Of a DNA stretch of 8,245 bases, positions 1-6,270 are shown piece by piece. This DNA is from Spirochaetales bacterium. Its GTDB lineage: Bacteria > Spirochaetota > Spirochaetia > Sphaerochaetales > Sphaerochaetaceae. Below the pieces are notes generated by a model that was not told where the DNA came from, ran no database searches, and saw nothing but the letters and a program-made list of their open reading frames with translations. Position 1 is the stretch's first letter. Each line of letters opens with the position of its first letter. The stretch is taken from positions 1-8,245 of the forward strand of contig JALFRH010000189.1 of NCBI GenBank assembly GCA_022785155.1, in the 5' to 3' direction. The translations under genes and the position numbers were made by a program.

Positions 1-1125
1 TATGATACCCAGGCTTTTTGGCACAATTGGCTCAGGGACCTGGCTTTGGGACAAAAGGACAACAGCGATGGATACATTGGATCTACAGTCCCTGCCCAAG
101 GAAAGGGTGGAATAGGCTTTCTCTCCATGCTTGGATGGGGAAATGCAGTATCGATCATACCTACCATGCTTGAGAGGATTTTTGATGACAAGGAAATACT
201 GAAGGAAATATATCCATCTTTGAAGACTTTCGTTGAATGTGAAATAGGAAAGATGAAGGATGACCTTTGGATTTCCCCGTCCCTTGGAGACTGGCTCTCT
301 CCCAATGGAAATATGGCATGGCAGGCCATGAACAACGGTCCTGTTTCCAATTCCTTTATAGTAAATGACTTGAATGTAATCAGAAGAGCTGCATCCATGT
401 TGGGTCTTGAGGAAGATCACCTTCGTTATGAGAGGCAGTACAATAAGACAAGGGAAGCCTGGATTAAGAAGTGGTGCAGTCCTGAGGGAATTGTGGCCTC
501 AGATTACCAGAGCGCCTATGTAATGGCTCTCAAATATCTGGATCTGGATGGGGATCTGAAGAAAAAAGTACAGGAAAAGTTTGTAGATAACGTACGAAGA
601 AATGGTCTACGCACAGGATTCTTTGGAACAGAGCATCTGCTTCCCCTGTTGGTGGAAGCAGGAGAAAAGAAGCTTTGTTATGACATTCTCTTCTCTACTT
701 CCTGTCCGGGATGGCTCTACCAGATCCATAGAGGTGCCACAACACCTTGGGAGAGATGGGATGCCATAAAGGAGGATGGCTCTGTAAACGAAGAAGAGGT
801 ATCAAAGGATGGAGAGAATATGGTTTCCTTCAACCACTATGCCTTCGGAAGTGTAGGTGAGTTCCTCTATCAATATACTCTGGGTATCAGGCCTTTGGAA
901 AACGGCTTCAAGAAAGTGCTTATATCCCCACAGCCGGACAAGAGACTGGGAAAAGTATGGGGTGAATACTACTCCCGCCATGGAAAGATTTATGTATCTT
1001 GGACTATGGAAGAGAATCATTTCCACCTAAGAGTGGATACTGAAGTCGAAGGGGTAGTGGTTCTTCCAGATTCTTCCAAGCACGAAATCGGGAAGGGGGA
1101 AAAAGAGTTCCATTGCGTTTTGTGA
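1..1125 (+). CDS. Alpha-L-rhamnosidase, glycoside hydrolase family 78 (C-terminal part, 5' end cut off by window)
   Basis: The reading frame is open from base 1, so this is the last 374 residues of a longer protein; family members are usually about 850-1000 residues. It would release terminal alpha-L-rhamnose from plant glycans or glycosides by an inverting mechanism. Family hallmarks are visible in order: FWHNWLRDLA near the start, GWGNAV (about residues 45-50), GDWL (96-99), a TGFFGTEHLLPLL stretch, GATTPWERWD (245-254) and SFNHYAFGSV (276-285). These belong to the (alpha/alpha)6 barrel. From about 295 the chain is a beta-rich C-terminal domain. Glu251 in WERWD is the likely general base by family knowledge; the acid-bearing D-C-P-x-R-E...GWTGD motif should lie just upstream of the window. 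GWGN has Asn where I remember the family having Asp. No transport signal can be judged because the N-terminus is missing. A terminator follows directly, so the gene ends its transcription unit. Confidence 0.93.
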   Translation, partial: YDTQAFWHNWLRDLALGQKDNSDGYIGSTVPAQGKGGIGFLSMLGWGNAVSIIPTMLERIFDDKEILKEIYPSLKTFVECEIGKMKDDLWISPSLGDWLSPNGNMAWQAMNNGPVSNSFIVNDLNVIRRAASMLGLEEDHLRYERQYNKTREAWIKKWCSPEGIVASDYQSAYVMALKYLDLDGDLKKKVQEKFVDNVRRNGLRTGFFGTEHLLPLLVEAGEKKLCYDILFSTSCPGWLYQIHRGATTPWERWDAIKEDGSVNEEEVSKDGENMVSFNHYAFGSVGEFLYQYTLGIRPLENGFKKVLISPQPDKRLGKVWGEYYSRHGKIYVSWTMEENHFHLRVDTEVEGVVVLPDSSKHEIGKGEKEFHCVL

Positions 1126-1145
1126 TGGCTGACTGTTGTTTTCAA

Positions 1146-1189
1146 AGAGTGGTGGATATCCTGTTGTCTATTCACCACTCTAATTTTTT
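1146..1189 (+). terminator. Intrinsic terminator after the rhamnosidase gene
   Basis: AGAGTGGTG (1146-1154) pairs perfectly with CACCACTCT (1173-1181), and one G-T and one A-T pair extend the stem inward. The loop is about 14 nt. Two A residues and then six T residues (1184-1189) follow. It starts 21 nt after the rhamnosidase stop. The same hairpin lies 19 nt beyond the stop of the converging hydrolase gene. Read on the minus strand the stem is followed only by TTTGAAAA, so it is a weaker terminator in that direction. Confidence 0.85.
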
Positions 1190-1207
1190 CAGCCATATTT
1201 CTGGATG

Positions 1208-3214
1208 CTATAGAATTGCACTGCCTCCAGTCACTATCCAACAAGCAAGGGTCGCCACAAGGAGGGCTCCTGTGAAGACATTTCCTGTTTTTCTGTATGT
1301 GATGGTACAGATAAGAGAGAATACAACTACCTGCGGTGCAAATACTATCAACAGCGACATAAAGGGGCCGCCAAAAGTAGGTGTGAACAATAAGTCTGCT
1401 CCAGGCCCTATTCCCATGAAGAATGGAATATATTCAATTAGGATGACCAACAGTATTCCTCCCACCATGCAGAGGGCATAGTGGTACCAGGAGATAAAGA
1501 AGGCCTTGGCTCCCTTTTCCCGAGTCTCCTTTACTCTCATCTGAGAGAAAATCTTACTGTTGTTAAGAAGGAAGAAAAGGGCAAATATCGGGAAATAGAC
1601 AAGGAACTGTACAAACCTCTCCAAGGAGAAGAGACGGAAGAAAGGCCAAATGAATCTGAAATCCAGAGTGAATAATTTCATAGAGATAAAGAGCATGAGA
1701 TACATAAAGAGCACCATGGAAAAAACCAGGACTATGGATCTGAGGAATATGTTCCAGTCAAAGTGCCTGGGATTATTCTCTCCGGCAAAGCCCAGATCTG
1801 CATAATCCATGGCTTTTCCTCTCTTCTTGGCTTTATTCCAGGAGATGATTGTGGTCACAAGCATTATGATGATCAGTACCAGATACCATGACAAAAAGCC
1901 GTTGCCGATGGTCATTCTGAATATGTTCTCTGGAAGAGGCAAAAGGCCATGGCCCAGCTGAGTCAAAAATGGATATGTAAGGGCAGCGATGGCCATGGTG
2001 ATGACGGCTCCCTTCCACCACTTTTTGCCACTCTTTTCCTCTCTCTTTGGAATGCCTGTGGATATTGGGGCAAAGAAGGGGAGAGTAAGAAGGATGTTCA
2101 TGACAGCAATCATGCTGGCCAGGGCTGAAAGAAGGGACAGGAATACCAGCCATTCCTTCACCATGAATACCTGGTCGGTGGAGGAAATGGTGGGGTCCAT
2201 TCCTATGGAGTCGGAAAACCAATCAAGGGCAGTGGCAATTCCTTCCTTGTTGTGGGTGGTTAGTCTATGGTTGGTGTTCAAGAGCTGTATTCTTCTGGCA
2301 CTGCCATCAGAGAAACTGCCGTAAGTGGTGTTCCACTCGCTTTCTTCCTTGCTTACTCCCAAAAACTCAGTTCTCAAAGGAGTGTCGAGGATATCATCGG
2401 TGACAAAGGATTTGTAGTCCCTGAAGTAGGAGAACTCATCATATTTTGCCTGTAGAAGGAGAACATTGTTGAAAAAATACTTGGAGTTGTCATATACACT
2501 GTCTCTGAAGAGTTCTCCGCACTGTAACACTGTGGCCTTTGGTGTGATATCCACTCCGTTTTCATCAACAGCTCCGCTATAGGCTGCTGCAACGGACCAG
2601 CTTGCCCAGGTTCCCATACTGTGCCCTGATATTCCAAGTCTTGTCTGGTCTACATAGGGAAGTGAGGCCAGGAAGGCATAGGAGGCGATACCTCCCATTG
2701 CACTGTCGGATACTTCCGAGCCGTCGGAGCCTTCCGAGTATCTATCGTTGAAGAATGAAAGGGATGAGAAGTTCATCAACACTTTATATCTGAGAGGACC
2801 TGAAATCTCTATGTAGGTTTTGTTCTCCTCCGAGTCTTCTCCATAGTTAACTGTGACCTTGTGGTTTGTCCAGCCCCTTTCCTTCATAGGTATCTCAGTA
2901 TCCCCATGTCCATATTCGTCTATAGCCAGAACTACGACTCCCCGTCTGGAGAGCTCTATTGCATATGCAGCGCTGGTTTCGTGGTCGTTCTGATATCCAT
3001 GAAGCAATAGGACTCCAGGGGCTTTGTTGTTCTCTGTGGCTGAAGTGGGGATATACAATTTATATGCTACGTCGCCTTTTTCTGTTGAAATGGTGCCTAT
3101 TTCAATTTTCGTTCCACCGAAGTTTTTCTGTATCCTGTCACTGATGAACATGGAAACAAAACAAATCAAAACACAGACAACGAGGGCAATTATATTCTTT
3201 TGGATATTCTTCAT
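1208..3214 (-). CDS. Membrane-anchored alpha/beta hydrolase fused to a multi-spanning C-terminal membrane domain
   Basis: 668 residues. Residues 7-25 form a hydrophobic segment preceded by lysines, which reads as an uncleaved signal anchor putting the following domain outside the membrane. Residues about 40-335 are an alpha/beta hydrolase fold. They contain the HG oxyanion motif (72-73, in LLLHGYQND), DEYGHGD (99-105), the nucleophile elbow GHSMG with Ser199, a likely acid Asp259 (KYDEF) and His316 (NTNH). From about 355 to the end there are roughly eight hydrophobic helices (about 355-383, 402-418, 441-458, 491-512, 535-551, 578-598, 615-638, 645-662). The substrate is unknown; an ester or peptide-like bond is the generic expectation. 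The start is fixed by a consensus AGGAGG (3220-3225) 5 nt upstream. The gene follows the GTPase gene by 55 bp on the same strand with no convincing terminator between, so co-transcription is possible. The triad is clear; the membrane domain I do not recognise. Confidence 0.88.
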   Translation of the reverse strand: MKNIQKNIIALVVCVLICFVSMFISDRIQKNFGGTKIEIGTISTEKGDVAYKLYIPTSATENNKAPGVLLLHGYQNDHETSAAYAIELSRRGVVVLAIDEYGHGDTEIPMKERGWTNHKVTVNYGEDSEENKTYIEISGPLRYKVLMNFSSLSFFNDRYSEGSDGSEVSDSAMGGIASYAFLASLPYVDQTRLGISGHSMGTWASWSVAAAYSGAVDENGVDITPKATVLQCGELFRDSVYDNSKYFFNNVLLLQAKYDEFSYFRDYKSFVTDDILDTPLRTEFLGVSKEESEWNTTYGSFSDGSARRIQLLNTNHRLTTHNKEGIATALDWFSDSIGMDPTISSTDQVFMVKEWLVFLSLLSALASMIAVMNILLTLPFFAPISTGIPKREEKSGKKWWKGAVITMAIAALTYPFLTQLGHGLLPLPENIFRMTIGNGFLSWYLVLIIIMLVTTIISWNKAKKRGKAMDYADLGFAGENNPRHFDWNIFLRSIVLVFSMVLFMYLMLFISMKLFTLDFRFIWPFFRLFSLERFVQFLVYFPIFALFFLLNNSKIFSQMRVKETREKGAKAFFISWYHYALCMVGGILLVILIEYIPFFMGIGPGADLLFTPTFGGPFMSLLIVFAPQVVVFSLICTITYRKTGNVFTGALLVATLACWIVTGGSAIL

Positions 3215-3269
3215 CGGAGCCTCCTATTAGATATTATCATCAATGGAGCCTTTAAAAGAAAAAACTATT

Positions 3270-5147
3270 TCACTTTTTTATATGGGCGAACTCTTCCACC
3301 TTGTCCCAGGGAACGTTGAAACCTGCACCATGGGAGCAGAACACACTTCCAGGAGGGTTGTCCAGGTCCCTTAGAGGGTTGTAGCATCGGCTTAGAATAA
3401 CTTCCTCTTCGTTGTGGCATCTCTCGTATCCCTGGGGGAAAAGGGAGAGACTTCCTTCTCCATGGATATATGCCCTCACTTCCTGACTGTAGTTGTTCAT
3501 AGTCGCGACAGGGCACCTTCCTTTGATTGTGACAAACCCATTTTTGTTTTCTTCAACTCTGCCTATACCCTTCATTCTCTCTATATCATATAGGGCCCTT
3601 CCTGAAAGGTTCTGGGGCAGGGTAAGTACAAATTGATACATGGGCTCCAGTATTATTGAAGGTGCCTTCATCAAGGCATTTCTGATGGCTCTATAAGTCG
3701 CTTCTCTGAAATCTCCCCCTTCGGTGTGCTTCAGGTGGGCTCTTCCTGCCTTCAGTGTAATGGTAAGGTCTGTAATAGGAAAGGATGCCAATACTCCCAA
3801 GTGGGTCTTCTCCTCTAGGTGTGTCCTGATCAATCTTTGCCAATTGGTGTCAAGGTCGTTCTTGGGAAGGGAAGTGACGAATTTGAGGCCTTCTCCTCTT
3901 TTATTGGGAGTAAGGAGAAGGTGGACTTCAGCATAGTGCTTCAAGGGTTCATAGTGGCCGATGCCATAGGATGGGGATAGTATTGTCTCCTTGTAGGCGA
4001 TTTTTCCTTCTCCCAAAGTAATGGTGATGCCATAGCGTTTCTTGATTATTTCGCTTATGACTTCCGTCTGTACTTCTCCCATAAGCATTATCTCTATATC
4101 ACCAGAAATGGTTCTTGCCTTTATTTCAGGAAACTCTTCCTCTACTTCCTTTAGTATTCCAAGGAGCTTGGATTTATCTGTAGTCTTATCTGCCGTGACG
4201 GAGTATACAAGGACAGGTTCACACTCAAAGTCCAATTGTTTCCTGCAGCTACCATAAGTATCGCCGCATTTTGCTCTTTCAAGGCCTACGACAGCACATA
4301 CTTCACCTCTTTCCACTTCCTTTACAGTTTCATATTTCTCTCCGTTATATATTCGTATCTCATCAACCTTCTCACCTCCGATTTCATCTTTTGCCTTCAG
4401 TTTTCCTCCCGTGATCTTCAGGTGAGACAGCTTCTTGCCGTTTTTGTCTCTCGATACTTTGTACAATAGTGCTCCGAATTCATCATCGGTGCACTTGCTT
4501 CCAAAGTAGTGTTCCAATACATAGAGAATCTCTTCCACCCCTTGATTCTTCAAGGCGGACCCGGAGAAAAGGGGGAAGAGCTTTCTCTTAGAAATCATAG
4601 CGGAGATATCTTCCTCTCCGATCTCTTCTCCAGATAGATACTTTTCAAGAACAAAGTCGTCTTTCTCCGCTATTTCCTCAATGCTTGAAAAAGGGTATGG
4701 GATAATACAGTTGGAAAAAGAAGAGATTATTTCTTCCTCCAGCTTTTTCCTGTCTATTCCCGGAATATCTATCTTGTTGAGAAAGATGAGTGTAGGGACA
4801 CTGTACTTGTCAAGGAGACGCCAAAGAGTCCTGACGTGTCCTGTAATGCCATCTTGGGCGGAAACAATGAGAATGGCTGCATCCAGGGCGGATAGGGATC
4901 GTTCCATTTCGCTGGAGAAATCGACATGGCCGGGGGTGTCGATCAATGTGATCCCCTTTCCCAAGAGAGCTTCTTTTGCATAGACAGTTATTCCCCTTCT
5001 CCTTTCTATGTTGTCGAAATCAAGAAAAGAGTTCCTGTCGTCGACTCTTCCCATCTTTCGGATTGCTCCGGAAGTAAAGAGCAAAGACTCGGATAGAGTA
5101 GTTTTTCCACTGTCTACATTGGCAACGATTCCTGTAATCAAACCCAT
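3270..5147 (-). CDS. TetM/EF-G-like translation-factor GTPase (ribosomal-protection superfamily, probably not a resistance determinant)
   Basis: 625 residues, close to Tet(M) (about 639) and collinear with it. It should bind the ribosomal A-site region and hydrolyse GTP. GTPase motifs: P-loop ANVDSGKT (9-16), G2 ERRRGIT (Thr54), G3 DTPGH (70-74, catalytic His74), G4 NKID (124-127), G5 SGSA (195-198). Domains II-III follow (about 222-390), then domain IV (about 395-495) and EF-G-like domain V (about 496-590). The tail CSHGAGFNVPW (604-614) is, as I remember it, typical of clostridial TetM-like GTPases rather than of Tet(M) itself. The domain IV loop that carries YSPVS in Tet(M) is here AHLKHTEGGDF (470-480), so tetracycline displacement is unlikely. 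The P-loop has Asn10 where His is nearly universal. ATG 5147 is the only start available: an in-frame TAG lies six codons upstream, and no Shine-Dalgarno is visible. EF-G proper is excluded by length and motifs. Confidence 0.92.
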   Translation of the reverse strand: MGLITGIVANVDSGKTTLSESLLFTSGAIRKMGRVDDRNSFLDFDNIERRRGITVYAKEALLGKGITLIDTPGHVDFSSEMERSLSALDAAILIVSAQDGITGHVRTLWRLLDKYSVPTLIFLNKIDIPGIDRKKLEEEIISSFSNCIIPYPFSSIEEIAEKDDFVLEKYLSGEEIGEEDISAMISKRKLFPLFSGSALKNQGVEEILYVLEHYFGSKCTDDEFGALLYKVSRDKNGKKLSHLKITGGKLKAKDEIGGEKVDEIRIYNGEKYETVKEVERGEVCAVVGLERAKCGDTYGSCRKQLDFECEPVLVYSVTADKTTDKSKLLGILKEVEEEFPEIKARTISGDIEIMLMGEVQTEVISEIIKKRYGITITLGEGKIAYKETILSPSYGIGHYEPLKHYAEVHLLLTPNKRGEGLKFVTSLPKNDLDTNWQRLIRTHLEEKTHLGVLASFPITDLTITLKAGRAHLKHTEGGDFREATYRAIRNALMKAPSIILEPMYQFVLTLPQNLSGRALYDIERMKGIGRVEENKNGFVTIKGRCPVATMNNYSQEVRAYIHGEGSLSLFPQGYERCHNEEEVILSRCYNPLRDLDNPPGSVFCSHGAGFNVPWDKVEEFAHIKK

Positions 5148-5232
5148 ATGATGATAATAGCACTAAGGGATGATTAGTAATACAAGGCTTTGCTTATCCT
5201 TTATGGATATTCTTCAAGTGTTGTTTTCCATT

Positions 5233-5246
5233 ATTGAAAAATCAAT
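5233..5246. repeat. Small inverted repeat overlapping the promoter -35/spacer
   Basis: ATTGA-AAAA-TCAAT is a perfect 5-bp inverted repeat covering the -35 and part of the spacer. It resembles an operator in position, but its half-site spacing does not fit the FNR consensus (TTGAT-N4-ATCAA). A repeat this short and AT-rich can occur by chance. Confidence 0.3.
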
Positions 5247-5260
5247 ATTATTGCTATAAT
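5234..5260 (+). promoter_or_regulatory. Extended -10 promoter of the cNMP-binding operon
   Basis: TGCTATAAT (5252-5260) is a perfect extended -10 element. TTGAAA (5234-5239) is a fair -35 but sits only 15 bp upstream; an alternative TTATTG at 5231 gives 18 bp. The expected transcription start is near 5267, leaving a leader of only about 15 nt. Within the leader AAGGAA (5268-5273) lies 8 nt before the ATG at 5282 and is the ribosome binding site. Confidence 0.6.
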
Positions 5261-5281
5261 CAGAACTAAGGAACAGCCAAA

Positions 5282-5731
5282 ATGCCAGAAAACATCACAT
5301 TCAAGAAAGGTGAAATAGTATATAGGGAAGGTAGCTTTGAAATGGCAATGTACTCTATAAAAAAGGGTACGATCTCCATTGTCGCCAACTATGGGAAAGA
5401 CAGTGAAATGCTTCTTACAGAAGAGGGGGAGGGGGAGTACTTCGGACACCTTGAGTTGATTGAAGCCATTCCCCGTTCCGCTACCATAATTGCAAAGGAA
5501 GACGTTGAACTGGAGAAGATCATGGGGGATGAATTCGGCTCATATCTATCTCTCCATCCGGAAGAAAGTATGATTATCCTTACCCAAATGAGTTCTAGGC
5601 TCAGGGAGATAGGAAGGGAACTCCATGAAGTATATCTCACCATCGACGAATATATATCAAAAGACAAAAAGAGCCATGACGAATCCTTCTTTAATCGTCT
5701 GTCAAGAATAATCAAGCTGGGAAAGGGGTGA
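5282..5731 (+). CDS. Stand-alone cyclic-nucleotide-binding-domain protein, first of a tandem pair (CRP/PKA-type fold, no HTH)
   Basis: 149 residues, cytosolic. Residues about 5-95 form a CRP-type beta-roll: FKKGEIVYREG (7-17), KKGTISI (27-33), and the phosphate-binding cassette GEYFGHLELIEAIPRSAT (51-68). A long C-helix follows (about 95-122). Instead of the winged helix-turn-helix of CRP/FNR regulators there is only a charged tail of about 30 residues, so it should not bind DNA itself. Arg65-Ser66, which contact the cyclic phosphate in the family, are present. The Glu after FG that binds the ribose 2'-OH is replaced by His56, so ligand preference may be altered or binding lost. It is co-transcribed with the next gene (7-bp gap), with which it aligns without gaps in the cassette. 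The partner and process are unknown. The start is supported by AAGGAA 8 nt upstream and by the strong promoter before it. Confidence 0.85.
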   Translation: MPENITFKKGEIVYREGSFEMAMYSIKKGTISIVANYGKDSEMLLTEEGEGEYFGHLELIEAIPRSATIIAKEDVELEKIMGDEFGSYLSLHPEESMIILTQMSSRLREIGRELHEVYLTIDEYISKDKKSHDESFFNRLSRIIKLGKG

Positions 5732-5732
5732 T
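5723..5732 (+). promoter_or_regulatory. Ribosome binding site overlapping the upstream stop codon (translational coupling)
   Basis: AAGGGGTGAT is nearly complementary to the 16S rRNA 3' end. It contains the TGA stop of the first cNMP-binding gene (5729-5731) and ends 6 nt before the ATG at 5739. Ribosomes finishing the first gene would be placed directly at the second start, which should keep the two proteins at a fixed ratio. Confidence 0.7.
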
Positions 5733-5738
5733 AAGTAT

Positions 5739-6209
5739 ATGATCAGGGAAGAGAGATTCAAAAAGGGTGAGATCATCTATAAGCAGGGCGAAGAGGCTGA
5801 CGAGGTATTCTTTGTAAAGTATGGAAGAGTCCATCTCTATCTCGATTACAAGACCCAGGACAGCAAGCTTATAGCCCTTGTTCCTGAGGAAAGGGTCTTT
5901 GGAGAACTAGGTGTAATCGAAGGTAAGCCCCGGACTATGACAAGCGTAGCAGGGGAAGAGACCATTGTCACAGTAGTAGACAAGGAATCCTTTCCTTCAT
6001 TTATAAAGGAACATCCCAATAAGCTTTTGGTTGTAATGGAAAGCCTGAGCTCCCGTATCCGTAACCAATCCCAAAAGCTGGTGAAGGCCTGCAAGGTTGT
6101 GGCATCTTATGTTGAAGAGAAGGAAACGAAAGGGGAAGTTGATGATGCCCTTATGGGCCAGATGAAGGCTTTGGCTGCAGAGAATAAAAGATCAACCCAT
6201 AACCAATGA
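5739..6209 (+). CDS. Stand-alone cyclic-nucleotide-binding-domain protein, second of a tandem pair
   Basis: 156 residues, cytosolic. It is a paralogue of the preceding gene: FKKGEIIYKQG (7-17) and the cassette FGELGVIEGKPRT (54-66) fall at the same residue numbers as in its neighbour. Here the ribose-binding Glu56 and Arg65-Thr66 are kept, so this copy looks able to bind cAMP, cGMP or a related ligand. After Arg-Thr, Met67 replaces the usual Ala. A C-helix (about 95-123) is followed by a charged, helical tail (about 124-156) with no helix-turn-helix or catalytic domain. The protein may act through protein-protein contact, perhaps as a heterodimer with the first gene product via the C-helices; that is inference. 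It is probably the last gene of the operon, because the next gene converges on it. Confidence 0.87.
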   Translation: MIREERFKKGEIIYKQGEEADEVFFVKYGRVHLYLDYKTQDSKLIALVPEERVFGELGVIEGKPRTMTSVAGEETIVTVVDKESFPSFIKEHPNKLLVVMESLSSRIRNQSQKLVKACKVVASYVEEKETKGEVDDALMGQMKALAAENKRSTHNQ

Positions 6210-6212
6210 CTA

Positions 6213-6259
6213 TCTCTATTAAGAATACCAAGAGAAATCAAGGCTTATTGAAATAGAGA
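6213..6259. repeat. Inverted repeat between converging genes, possible weak terminator
   Basis: TCTCTATT (6213-6220) pairs with AATAGAGA (6252-6259). Inside, AATA (6224-6227) can pair with TATT (6246-6249) and CC with GG, giving one interrupted hairpin. It sits in the 61-bp gap between the second cNMP gene and the symporter stop. Neither strand has a T-run after the stem, so factor-independent termination is doubtful, but the position fits a transcript end. Confidence 0.35.
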
Positions 6260-6270
6260 CTTGGGAATTA

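Noticed and set aside
1113..1675. Plus-strand open frames at 1113-1481 and 1481-1675
   Set aside because: They lie antisense to the hydrolase gene, have no ribosome binding site or domain, and the second is a low-complexity Glu/Lys-rich frame.
1833..2637. Other open frames inside the hydrolase gene on both strands (for example 1833-2222, 1989-2324, 2374-2637)
   Set aside because: These are out-of-frame shadows of a well-supported hydrolase with an intact catalytic triad.
3215..3269. Terminator between the GTPase and hydrolase genes
   Set aside because: There is a T-run after the GTPase stop but the only possible stem is A/T pairs without G-C content.
3265..4983. Open frames over the GTPase gene (for example 3265-3516 minus, 4681-4983 plus)
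   Set aside because: Shadows of a full-length GTPase whose motifs are all in one frame.
3270..5147. Calling this gene a tetracycline resistance determinant (tet)
   Set aside because: The overall fold matches Tet(M), but the domain IV loop and C-terminal motif differ from those of proven resistance proteins, so only the superfamily call is supported.
5233..5246. FNR or CRP binding site
   Set aside because: Half-site spacing and sequence do not fit TTGAT-N4-ATCAA or TGTGA-N6-TCACA.
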